Assembly: GCF_002433005.1 (NCBI RefSeq)
Contig: NZ_DJHF01000008.1
Coordinates: 1-41,911 of the forward strand
Origin: Acetomicrobium sp. UBA5826
GTDB lineage: Bacteria; Synergistota; Synergistia; Synergistales; Acetomicrobiaceae
DNA length: 41,911 nt
Direction: 5' to 3'
This document shows, in pieces, positions 31,717 to 39,511 of the stretch; positions within the stretch are counted from its first letter, which is position 1, and each line of letters opens with the position of its first letter. A program made the position numbers and the translations under genes. Under the pieces are notes generated by a model. The model did not search any database. It had not been told where the DNA came from and saw nothing but the letters and a program-made list of their open reading frames with translations.

Positions 31717-32715
31717 ATGGATGTAGATTTCAGGATTGGCACCTGTTCCTGGGCTGACAAGTCGCTTCTCTCGAGCGGCTGGTATCCGAAGGGCTGTAAA
31801 AAAAGCAAGGACAGGCTGAGACATTATTCCTCCTTCTTTGATACCGTGGAGGCCGACTCCTTCTTTTATTCATTGCCTGACCCAGCGGTCATCTATTCTT
31901 GGATGGCCGCGACACCGCACGATTTCCTCTTTAATGTGAAGGCCTTTGCCCTCTTCACGAATCATGCCCTTTCGGTTAAAAATCTGCCCCCTTGGTGCAG
32001 GGAAAAGCTTGACGACAGATCGAATGAAGGCTTTCAAGCCTCGCGAATTACCCTTTGGGACCTCGACAGAAAGTCGAGAGCACGGCTTTTCGATCAATTT
32101 GTCTTTCTGATATCGATCTTAAAATCTACCAAAAGGTTAGGTTACGTGCTTTTCCAGTTCTCTCCAAAAACTAGATATCACGAGCGGTGGCTTGCATACA
32201 TAAAGAGATTGCGCGAACTGCTGCCTTCCTATCCTATAGCTGTCGAAGTGAGACACATCTCGTGGTTTGAAGGGGATGGAAAGGCCAAGTTTTTGGACCT
32301 GCTCGGCGAGGAGAATATGGCTTACGTGGCTGTCGATGAACCCGAGCTTTCCTGGACTGTGCCGAAAGACTGGTACATAACCTCTTCATGGGGCAGCGTC
32401 ATAAGGTTTCACGGGAGGAATGCTTTGGCATGGAAGAAGGGTTCGACGGTTTTGGAAAAATACAGATATAAGTATACAGAGGAAGAGCTAAAGGGATGGC
32501 ATAATGCTGCTTTGAGCATAAAGCTGCCGGGCAGGGTTTTTATGATGTTTAACAACTGTTACAGGGATTACGCAGTCCAGAATGCCCTTTGGATGAAAAA
32601 AATGTTGGGATTGACTAAGGATGAAGCGCCGTTACAAATGAGCCTGCTTGAAGGCTTGGAGGCGCCCTTGGGCAGTGAGAATACAGGAGGGGATAATGGT
32701 GATATTAAAACGTGA
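31717..32715 (+). CDS. DUF72 (YecE/YunF-like) family protein
   Basis: DUF72 proteins have a TIM-barrel-like fold with no established reaction. The 332-residue protein shows RIGTCSWADKS near the start, VEADSFFYSLP near 48, FLFNVKAF near 70, GYVLFQFSP, PIAVEVRHISWF and VIRFHGRN. These match the family's conserved blocks. Near the C-terminus is QMSLL (about 307-311), close to the QL[SD]LF motif that binds the DNA sliding clamp. The ATG at 31717 follows GGAGGG, 21 bp after dnaB. The end overlaps queD by 20 bp. Confidence 0.85.
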   Translation: MDVDFRIGTCSWADKSLLSSGWYPKGCKKSKDRLRHYSSFFDTVEADSFFYSLPDPAVIYSWMAATPHDFLFNVKAFALFTNHALSVKNLPPWCREKLDDRSNEGFQASRITLWDLDRKSRARLFDQFVFLISILKSTKRLGYVLFQFSPKTRYHERWLAYIKRLRELLPSYPIAVEVRHISWFEGDGKAKFLDLLGEENMAYVAVDEPELSWTVPKDWYITSSWGSVIRFHGRNALAWKKGSTVLEKYRYKYTEEELKGWHNAALSIKLPGRVFMMFNNCYRDYAVQNALWMKKMLGLTKDEAPLQMSLLEGLEAPLGSENTGGDNGDIKT

Positions 32716-33094
32716 GTTCAGTTTCGATGCCGCCCATTATTTGCCGGATTATCACGGCAAGTGCGAGAGGTTGCACGGACATACCTATAAAGCTGCAATT
32801 TTTGTCGAAGGACCTCCCGATGAAGAGGGGATGGTCATGGATTTTGTCGAGCTCAAGGGTTTGGTCGAAGAGAGGATTCTGTCGAAACTGGATCATTCCT
32901 GTCTTAACGATGTGATAAAAAGACCCTCGGCGGAATATATAGCTCTCTGGATATGGGGGGAAATGGAGTCCCACATTAATGTGGGCAAGAGGCGGTTGAA
33001 ATACGTTCAAGTATGGGAAAGTCCGGGAAGTTCAGTGATCATAGATGAAAATGACTTCGAGAATTTTCGCGGTATTCTGGAGGTCGTATCATGA
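32696..33094 (+). CDS. queD: 6-carboxytetrahydropterin synthase QueD-like protein
   Basis: QueD converts dihydroneopterin triphosphate to 6-carboxytetrahydropterin, an early step toward queuosine. The 132-residue protein has the zinc ligands His14, His27 and His29 in FSFDAAH and RLHGHTYK, the catalytic Cys23, and LDHSCLND, with WESPGSS near the C-terminus. The ATG at 32696 follows AGGAGGGG and lies inside the end of the DUF72 gene. The stop overlaps the next start (ATGA). No queC, queE or queF is in the window, so another pterin role is possible. Confidence 0.88.
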   Translation: MVILKREFSFDAAHYLPDYHGKCERLHGHTYKAAIFVEGPPDEEGMVMDFVELKGLVEERILSKLDHSCLNDVIKRPSAEYIALWIWGEMESHINVGKRRLKYVQVWESPGSSVIIDENDFENFRGILEVVS

Positions 33095-34047
33095 GGGTGC
33101 TTTTTTCGAATAAAGGTTTCGAGCGCCTCAGGGAGATAATAGAAACTCTCTTCGAAAATCACGAGGTTCGTTACGCCGATATACTTGAGGAGCCGGATTC
33201 CTTGGGGTGGGCCGAAGTGCTAGTGAAGGGAACGGAGCCCTTCACAGCAGAGATGCTAGCCCATGCTCACAATATGAAGATGCTTTGTCAATGGGGGGTT
33301 GGTTTAGAAGGCATAGACATCGAGGCTTGCACTTCTAGGGGAATCTACGTGTGTAACGTCCCTTCCGGCAACACGGGCAATGCCGAAGGGGTTGCCGAGA
33401 TTGCCCTTTTGCACATGCTGCTTTTGGCAAAAGGATACAACAAGTCACAGGAGAATTTGAGGAAGGGAAAGCTCTTTTCCCCAAGGGGCTTGACGATATG
33501 GAGGAAAAGAGTTTGTATAGTTGGCCTGGGAAATGTAGGAATGACCCTGGCCAAACGTTTGAGTTCCTTCGATGTCGCTATGGTTGGCGTTAACAGATCG
33601 TGGAAAGATATATTTTCCTCTCTTTTTCTTGAGCGATTTTACACGTTGGATAAGTTGAGCGATGCCGTAAGGGGTTGTCGCTTCGTTGTAATAACCGTGA
33701 CCCTGACTCCTCAGACGAAGGGGTTGATTGGCGAAAAGGTGTTGGGGAGTATGGACGAAGATGCCTTTTTAATAAATGTAGCCCGCGCAGATGTTGTGGA
33801 AAGAAAAGCCTTGGAAAGGGCCTTGATGGAAAAGAGGATTGCGGGATGCGGTTTGGACGTCTTTTGGCAGGAACCTCCGAATCAGGAGGACCCTTTGTTA
33901 AATATGCCAAATGTCTACGTTACCCCGCACATAGGGGGAACCAATGACGAAGCATTAAAAGGTATACCTGCTTACATAGCTCAAAACGTGGATAGGCTTT
34001 CGAAGGGAGAATTGCCCCTATCTTGCGTGAATATTAAGTCTCACTAG
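33091..34047 (+). CDS. D-isomer specific 2-hydroxyacid dehydrogenase
   Basis: An NAD(P)-dependent dehydrogenase of the D-3-phosphoglycerate dehydrogenase superfamily. The 318-residue protein has the nucleotide-binding GLGNVG near 147. The catalytic Arg lies in VARADVV, Glu in FWQEPPN and His in TPHIGGTNDE. It lacks the ACT domain of long SerA enzymes. The substrate could be phosphoglycerate, glycerate or another 2-hydroxyacid; sequence alone does not decide. The ATG at 33091 overlaps the queD stop. A HAD phosphatase follows 33 bp downstream. Confidence 0.88.
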   Translation: MRVLFSNKGFERLREIIETLFENHEVRYADILEEPDSLGWAEVLVKGTEPFTAEMLAHAHNMKMLCQWGVGLEGIDIEACTSRGIYVCNVPSGNTGNAEGVAEIALLHMLLLAKGYNKSQENLRKGKLFSPRGLTIWRKRVCIVGLGNVGMTLAKRLSSFDVAMVGVNRSWKDIFSSLFLERFYTLDKLSDAVRGCRFVVITVTLTPQTKGLIGEKVLGSMDEDAFLINVARADVVERKALERALMEKRIAGCGLDVFWQEPPNQEDPLLNMPNVYVTPHIGGTNDEALKGIPAYIAQNVDRLSKGELPLSCVNIKSH

Positions 34048-34080
34048 AACATCATTCGATAATCTCCTGGAGGTGTTTTT

Positions 34081-34752
34081 ATGAAAGTCAGAGCTCTTTT
34101 GTTCGATTTCGACATGACATTGGTCGATACTAGCCATGCCATCGCCTACGCCATGAATTATTTTGCCAGGATAATGGGATTGAGAGCCGTAAGTTACGAA
34201 GAGGTGTTGTCTACGATAGGAATTCCCATGGAAAAGTCTTTGCGCTGTCTGTGGAATGAATTCAGGCCAGAGTGGCTCGACATTTATTCAAAGGAATGCA
34301 GACCTCTGGAATATGAACGAATGAAGCTTTTCCCGGGAACCGAGGAAGTCTTGCAGGCCCTAAGGAATAGAGGTTTAATGTTGGCCATTACGTCGAACAG
34401 GAGAAAGGCCAAAAAAGCTGTCAGGCATTTGGGCATTGATAAATATTTCGATATCGTTTTAGGGTTGGAAGATGTAGATAGAGCTAAACCTGATCCTTAC
34501 ATTTTGTTCAAGGCTGTAGAAAGTCTTGGTGTCGATAAAGATGAAGCGATATACGTTGGGGATACGGTGATCGATATGGAAACGGCAAATAATGCCGATA
34601 TCATGGGGATTGGACTTGCAACGGGGCCAAACTCGGCTGAGGATTTGAAGAAAGCAGGGGCTCTAATGGTCTTATCCGACATAAAGGAGATCCCAAATAT
34701 ACTGACCTGTGACGGCTTCTTGATCGTAGATGAAGCAAAGGTGGGCAATTAG
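34081..34752 (+). CDS. HAD family hydrolase, phosphoglycolate phosphatase-like
   Basis: A Mg-dependent phosphatase of HAD subfamily IA. The 223-residue protein shows all motifs: DFDMTLVDTS (nucleophile Asp9), ITSNR near 101, KPDPYI near 138 and GDTVIDMETA near 160. The helical cap is at about 18-80. The sequence resembles Gph/PpaX-type enzymes, but the substrate is not readable. The ATG at 34081 follows CTGGAGGTG. It is probably the last gene before nrdJ, with a 33-bp gap and no terminator seen. Confidence 0.86.
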   Translation: MKVRALLFDFDMTLVDTSHAIAYAMNYFARIMGLRAVSYEEVLSTIGIPMEKSLRCLWNEFRPEWLDIYSKECRPLEYERMKLFPGTEEVLQALRNRGLMLAITSNRRKAKKAVRHLGIDKYFDIVLGLEDVDRAKPDPYILFKAVESLGVDKDEAIYVGDTVIDMETANNADIMGIGLATGPNSAEDLKKAGALMVLSDIKEIPNILTCDGFLIVDEAKVGN

Positions 34753-34785
34753 TTTAAAGTTTTTTTAGGGAAGGGTGATTTAGAC

Positions 34786-37008
34786 ATGTCCAGCGGAGCG
34801 CGTATAAAACCTTCTTTTTCTGAAAATGCGACTAAGGTATTAGAGCGTAGATATTTATTGAAAGACGAGAAAGGAAATCTCATAGAGACGCCGGAGGATA
34901 TGCTATGGCGCGTAGCGAGCGCTATAGCAAAGGCAGAAAGAGCATTTGGCGATGAGGAATCGGAGGAGGAGTGGGCCAATAAATTTTATGAAATGATGGC
35001 CAGTCTGGATTTCTTGCCCAATTCTCCAACGCTTATGAATGCAGGGACGCCCACTGCACAGCTGTCGGCCTGCTTTGTCCTTCCCGTGGGAGACAGTATG
35101 GATGAGATATTCGATGCCCTCAAGTATACGGCCCTCGTCCATAAATCAGGGGGAGGGACGGGCTTTAATTTTTCGTCTCTTCGTCCCTATGGTGATATCG
35201 TAAAGAGCACCAAGGGAGTCGCTTCAGGCCCGGTATCCTTTATGGAGCTTTTTGACCATACTACCGATGTGGTAAAGCAAGGAGGGATGAGGCGGGGCGC
35301 CAATATGGGGATCTTAAACGCCGATCATCCCGATGTCATTAAATTCGTTAAGGCAAAGATCGAAGAGGGGAAGTTGAAGAACTTCAATATTTCGGTGGGA
35401 ACCACGCAAAAATTCATGGAAGCCGTATTAAATGATGAGGAGTGGGAGCTGGTAAACCCGCGGACTGGAGAAGTTGTCGATAAAGTTGGGGCACGAAATC
35501 TCTTTGATTTGCTCTGCGAGATGGCCTGGAAGACAGGCGACCCCGGGATAATATTTTTGGACAAAATTGAAGCTTCAAACCCTACTCCCAATTTGGGAAG
35601 CATCACTGCTACAAATCCCTGCGGCGAACAGCCCCTTTTGCCCTTTGAATCATGCAACCTGGGAAGCATTAACTTGTCTAATATGGTTCTGCCTAAGGGG
35701 GAAATCGACTGGAGCAAACTGGAAAGAACGGTGCGCATTGCCGTACGTTTTCTCGATGACGTGATAGAGGTCAACCAGTTTCCCATAAAAGAGATTGCCG
35801 ATATGACCATGTCGACGAGAAAAATCGGATTGGGAGTTATGGGCTGGGCTGACGTCCTATTGAAGCTGCGCATTCCTTACAATAGCGATGATGCATTAAA
35901 CCTTGCCCGTAAAGTAATGTCTTTCATCACAAAGATCGGGCACGAAGAGAGCACACGCTTAGCTGAAACTAGAGGACCCTTTCCGGCCTGGATGGGGAGC
36001 AGATGGGAAGAAAAGGGAATGTTAATGAGAAATGCTACGGTGACGACCATTGCTCCTACGGGGACCATATCCCTCGTGGCCGAGGTATCGAGCGGTGTAG
36101 AGCCCGTCTTTGCGCTTGCCTTCAGGCGTAAGGCCTTTGAGGGCGAAGCTAATTTGACTTACGTAAATGAAATTTTGCTGGATGCTCTTAGAGAGGAAGG
36201 ACTTTATTCGGAAGCTTTGATCGAACTGATTTTGGAAAGAGGATCTTTAAAGGAACTCGATCTTCCCGACAGCTTAAAGAAAGTTTTTGTTACTGCCCAC
36301 GATATTTCTCCTGAATGGCACGTGAGGATGCAGGCAGCATTTCAGGAATACACGGATAACGCCGTTAGCAAGACCATTAACATGCCCCACGAGGCTTCCA
36401 TAGAGGATGTCAAGAAGGCATATTTGTTGGCCTATGAGCTGGGATGCAAGGGAATAACAATATTCAGGGACAGGTGCAAGGAGGACCAGGTGCTTTACAT
36501 AGGCACCGACAAAGGGCCATCCTCCGAGGGGAAAGAGGGACCGAAGGGCTTGGCGGGCAAAGGTTACGTAAAACCAAGGAGGCGACCGCCCCTTCTTTCG
36601 GGCAGGACGGTAAAGATAGGTACAAGTTACGGGAATCTTTATCTTACTTTGAACTTTATAGATGGACAGCCCTTTGAAGTTTTCGCCACTTTGGGAAAGT
36701 CGGGCAAGGACACTCAGGCCCACACTGAAGCTTTGGGGAGACTGATATCCCTTGCGCTTAGGAGCGATATACCCATAGACGAGATCATAAAACAACTAAA
36801 GGGCATTGGAGGAAGCAGCCCCTTTCTCGAAGGAGATGCCCTAATTTTGAGTTTGCCCGACGCAATCGCGAGAGGATTGGAGATGGCCCTCGGTAAGGCC
36901 GTCGAAGTAAACGAGGGAGGGGATATGTGTCCCGTATGCGGGGCTCCTTTAATTCATGCCGAAGGGTGCGAGCGCTGCACCGGTTGCGATTACAGTAAGT
37001 GTTCTTAA
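34786..37008 (+). CDS. nrdJ: Class II (B12-dependent) ribonucleoside-diphosphate reductase NrdJ
   Basis: NrdJ makes dNTP precursors with adenosylcobalamin as the radical source, with or without oxygen. The 740-residue protein has SACFVLPVGDS (first redox Cys) near 90, KSGGGTGFNFS and NPCGEQPLLPFESCNLGS with the radical Cys. PTGTISLVAEVSSGVEP follows. The C-terminal half carries a TSCPD domain (about 600-680) and ends in a Cys-rich zinc tail (CPVCG, CERCTGC). The ATG at 34786 follows AGGGAAGGGTGA. There is no B12 riboswitch or NrdR box in the short gap upstream. Confidence 0.97.
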   Translation: MSSGARIKPSFSENATKVLERRYLLKDEKGNLIETPEDMLWRVASAIAKAERAFGDEESEEEWANKFYEMMASLDFLPNSPTLMNAGTPTAQLSACFVLPVGDSMDEIFDALKYTALVHKSGGGTGFNFSSLRPYGDIVKSTKGVASGPVSFMELFDHTTDVVKQGGMRRGANMGILNADHPDVIKFVKAKIEEGKLKNFNISVGTTQKFMEAVLNDEEWELVNPRTGEVVDKVGARNLFDLLCEMAWKTGDPGIIFLDKIEASNPTPNLGSITATNPCGEQPLLPFESCNLGSINLSNMVLPKGEIDWSKLERTVRIAVRFLDDVIEVNQFPIKEIADMTMSTRKIGLGVMGWADVLLKLRIPYNSDDALNLARKVMSFITKIGHEESTRLAETRGPFPAWMGSRWEEKGMLMRNATVTTIAPTGTISLVAEVSSGVEPVFALAFRRKAFEGEANLTYVNEILLDALREEGLYSEALIELILERGSLKELDLPDSLKKVFVTAHDISPEWHVRMQAAFQEYTDNAVSKTINMPHEASIEDVKKAYLLAYELGCKGITIFRDRCKEDQVLYIGTDKGPSSEGKEGPKGLAGKGYVKPRRRPPLLSGRTVKIGTSYGNLYLTLNFIDGQPFEVFATLGKSGKDTQAHTEALGRLISLALRSDIPIDEIIKQLKGIGGSSPFLEGDALILSLPDAIARGLEMALGKAVEVNEGGDMCPVCGAPLIHAEGCERCTGCDYSKCS

Positions 37009-37020
37009 GAGCATGTCGAG

Positions 37021-37947
37021 ATGAAAGAGGGCAAAAGCGCTAGTCAAACCGTATATGCGATATGGTGCGTAATTTTGGTCTCATTGGCCGCAACATTCTT
37101 TTTGGCCTGGCAAAATCACCATTACTATACGCACCCCAGTGTAGTGGCGGCACAATCTGCCCTGTATATAGACGAATATCCTGTAGAAGGATGGTTGTTG
37201 TGGCAAGAAGAGGTGATCTCTGCTCCTTTGGACGGGACTCTAAAGTTCGTAAACGGAGGCAAGGTGGCAAGAGTCGCCAAAGGCGAAGCGATCGCAGTCG
37301 TTCAGAGCAAGGATCGGAGGGTAATTTGGGCGCCTAAGGCCGGATACTTCGTTCCGGCGCTGGACGGACAGGAGGGTAAGTGGAGTTTTGGTCGCCTATG
37401 GCTGGATTACGACGATTTGCCAAAAGAAGTAAGGGCAAATCCTGTGCCGCAAGGGGTTGACGTAAAAAGGGGCTCGCCGATCGGAAAGATCATACCATTG
37501 CCGCAGGCTTTGCGTTGCGTTTTTTACACATACCTGACTCCCAAAATTAAAGAAAATTTGGAGAGAAACTTTCTGTGGATCAGGTTTGATGAGCGGGATA
37601 TACCCCTTAAAGTGGAGGTATTGGCTAAAGAAATTATTGGACTTAAAGCCAGGGTCAACATTTCCCTCATGCCCTATTTTCCAGCCCATTTGACCGTAGA
37701 TCGCAAGCTCAGATTTATGATCTACGAGGGAAGAAGACAGGGAGTATTGGTGCCGGAGGAAAGCGTAATTTTCAAAGAGGGCAAACAGGGGGTATACGTT
37801 GTCTCCAAGGGTATGGTTGTTTTAAGAGAAATAAGTGGAGTGCCCACGGAAGATAAAATGTATTTCGTCGATGATGGATTATTGCCAGGGGAAATAGTCG
37901 TGTTGAAGGGCGATAAAGCCAGAGAGGGGAGGGTCTTCCTTTGGTGA
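37021..37947 (+). CDS. HlyD-like membrane-anchored protein of the yggS-sepF cluster
   Basis: I recognise only the general type. There is an N-terminal membrane anchor (about 11-31) and then an extracytoplasmic part. That part has a biotinyl-lipoyl-like hammerhead at about 55-115 (YPVEGWLLWQEEVISAPLDG) and ends in a membrane-fusion-protein-like beta barrel (LVPEESVIFKEGKQGVYVV). The coiled-coil hairpin of true HlyD adaptors is missing at this length (308 residues). No transporter is next to it. It starts at ATG 37021 without a clear ribosome binding site and overlaps yggS by 7 bp. Similar genes sit beside yggS and sepF in Firmicutes, which suggests an envelope or division role. Confidence 0.6.
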   Translation: MKEGKSASQTVYAIWCVILVSLAATFFLAWQNHHYYTHPSVVAAQSALYIDEYPVEGWLLWQEEVISAPLDGTLKFVNGGKVARVAKGEAIAVVQSKDRRVIWAPKAGYFVPALDGQEGKWSFGRLWLDYDDLPKEVRANPVPQGVDVKRGSPIGKIIPLPQALRCVFYTYLTPKIKENLERNFLWIRFDERDIPLKVEVLAKEIIGLKARVNISLMPYFPAHLTVDRKLRFMIYEGRRQGVLVPEESVIFKEGKQGVYVVSKGMVVLREISGVPTEDKMYFVDDGLLPGEIVVLKGDKAREGRVFLW

Positions 37948-38648
37948 ATTTATCGGACATACAAAAAAATCTCGAATCGGTAAAAGAACGAATCGCTAAA
38001 ACAGCCGAAAGCGTTGGCAGGATGCCCGATCAAATTAAATTGATAGCAGTCACGAAAAATCAGCCCCTGGAAGCTATGTTACAAGCTTCTAGGAGCGGTC
38101 TGATAGATGGCATCGGGGAGAACAGGGTTCAGGAGGCGAAGGACAAGAAGGAGCGCTGGCCATCGGATTTGAAGCTACCCTGGCATATGATAGGACACTT
38201 GCAACGCAATAAAGCTAAACTGGCAATTCAATTATTTGATATAATACAAAGCATCGATAACATGGATCTTGCGGCAGTTTTAGAAAAAAGGCTGGCTGCA
38301 CTGAAAAAGAACATGGAAGTGCTTATAGAAGTCAACATATCGGGGGAAATTTCGAAATATGGCGTCGATCCCAAAGATGTTTCCTCCATGGCAGAATATA
38401 TTTTAAGAAATTGCCCCAGTTTAAAACTGGTGGGCCTAATGGGCATAGGACCTTTGGCCAAAGACAGAGAAAAAATAATATCATCCTTTGTCCTGCTTCG
38501 TCGTCTTAAAGAAAAAACGGAGAAAGATATCGGCCTTCAATTATACGAATTATCTATGGGCATGAGCGACGATTTCGAGCTTGCCATAAAGGAGGGGAGC
38601 ACTATGGTGCGCATAGGACGTGCCATATTCGGCCCCAGAGTGGACTAA
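37941..38648 (+). CDS. yggS: PLP homeostasis protein YggS/YlmE family
   Basis: YggS proteins bind pyridoxal phosphate, help control the free PLP pool and have no known enzymatic reaction. The 235-residue protein has the PLP lysine in IAVTKNQP near residue 39, IGENRVQEA, WHMIGHLQRNK, SIDNMD, LIEVNISGE, LMGIG and the C-terminal LSMGMSDDFELAI and VRIGRAIFG. TTG at 37941 lies 7 bases after AGGGGAGGG; GTG at 37944 is the alternative. The order yggS-sepF-divIVA is the same as ylmE-ylmF-divIVA in Firmicutes. Confidence 0.94.
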   Translation: MVNLSDIQKNLESVKERIAKTAESVGRMPDQIKLIAVTKNQPLEAMLQASRSGLIDGIGENRVQEAKDKKERWPSDLKLPWHMIGHLQRNKAKLAIQLFDIIQSIDNMDLAAVLEKRLAALKKNMEVLIEVNISGEISKYGVDPKDVSSMAEYILRNCPSLKLVGLMGIGPLAKDREKIISSFVLLRRLKEKTEKDIGLQLYELSMGMSDDFELAIKEGSTMVRIGRAIFGPRVD

Positions 38649-38673
38649 TAAATCTTTACTGGAGGAGAGGGGA

Positions 38674-39054
38674 ATGCTCGAAAGATTTCTTGCTTTGTTG
38701 GGCATTTCGGAGCAAAAGGACGAAGATCTCTTAGAAGAGGAGTTGGAGGAAGAGGGCAGGGCTTCGGGCTCTCAATATGGCGAGGTAGCCTTAATATATT
38801 GCAAAGGGTCCAAATGCGTCGAACGCAGGGAAGATTTGGCCGAAGCCCTTCATGGCGGTAAGATAGTAGTGATCGACTTGAAGGGGGTCGAGAAGGCAGA
38901 AGGACAAAGCGCTCTGGATTTCATTTGCGGTGTGGCATACGCCATGAGGGGTGTGGTTATGAGGATTGCTCCTGCGGTTTTTTTGGCCACTCCAAAGCGA
39001 AACCTTGTCGATCTATGGGAGGAGGAAAGGGTAGAGGCCAAAGATCATGAATGA
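38674..39054 (+). CDS. sepF: Cell division protein SepF
   Basis: SepF binds FtsZ, membranes and itself, and helps form the septum in bacteria with Firmicute-like division machinery. The 126-residue protein has a short amphipathic N-terminus (MLERFLALLGI, suitable for membrane contact) and an acidic linker (about 14-30). The SepF core holds EALHGGKIVVIDLKGV and SALDFICGVAYAMRG. I chose ATG at 38674, preceded by GGAGGAGAGGGG; the upstream frame overlaps yggS. It overlaps divIVA by 8 bp. Confidence 0.88.
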   Translation: MLERFLALLGISEQKDEDLLEEELEEEGRASGSQYGEVALIYCKGSKCVERREDLAEALHGGKIVVIDLKGVEKAEGQSALDFICGVAYAMRGVVMRIAPAVFLATPKRNLVDLWEEERVEAKDHE

Positions 39055-39511
39055 AGTTTTATCAGCCCTTGACGTCATTAACAAGGATTTCAAAAGGTCT
39101 CTGCGCGGTTATGACCCTGCAGAGGTCGATGACTTTCTGGATCTGGTCGCCGAGAGCCTTCACTTTTATGCTGAAAAGTGCCAGGAACAGGAGCGCAAGA
39201 TCGGACAGCTGGAGAGGCAGTTGGAGGACTACAGGAATTTAAGGGATTCTCTCCAAGAGGCGTTGCTCATGGCCCAACAAAGCGCCGACGAGAAAGTTGA
39301 GGCAGCGAAAAGGGAGGCCGAAGCTATAGTCTCTGAGGCTAGGGCCAAATCCGAAAGGATGCTTGAGGAGACGTCCCAGCTTTTAAATCAATATAAAATG
39401 GAGATCGAAAGGATGAAGAAGCTCAAGGTAGCCTTTGTAGCTGAGTTTAAGGCTATAATAAATAAGTATACTGAGATGATAGAGGCTGAAATGTCAGATG
39501 TCGAAGGCTAG
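39047..39511 (+). CDS. divIVA: DivIVA family protein
   Basis: DivIVA is a coiled-coil scaffold that binds curved membranes at poles and septa. The 154-residue protein has the N-terminal signature LDVINKDFKRSLRGYDPAEV and DDFLDLVAES. A continuous coiled coil follows (about 35-145), interrupted by the DEKVEAAKREAEAI stretch typical of the family. It starts at ATG 39047 within the end of sepF and overlaps recG by 14 bp. Coupling to sepF suggests a role in division site or polar organisation. Confidence 0.93.
   Translation: MNEVLSALDVINKDFKRSLRGYDPAEVDDFLDLVAESLHFYAEKCQEQERKIGQLERQLEDYRNLRDSLQEALLMAQQSADEKVEAAKREAEAIVSEARAKSERMLEETSQLLNQYKMEIERMKKLKVAFVAEFKAIINKYTEMIEAEMSDVEG

Noticed and set aside
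34753..34785. Cobalamin riboswitch before nrdJ
   Set aside because: The gap is only 33 bp and holds just a ribosome binding site; there is no room for a B12 box or aptamer.
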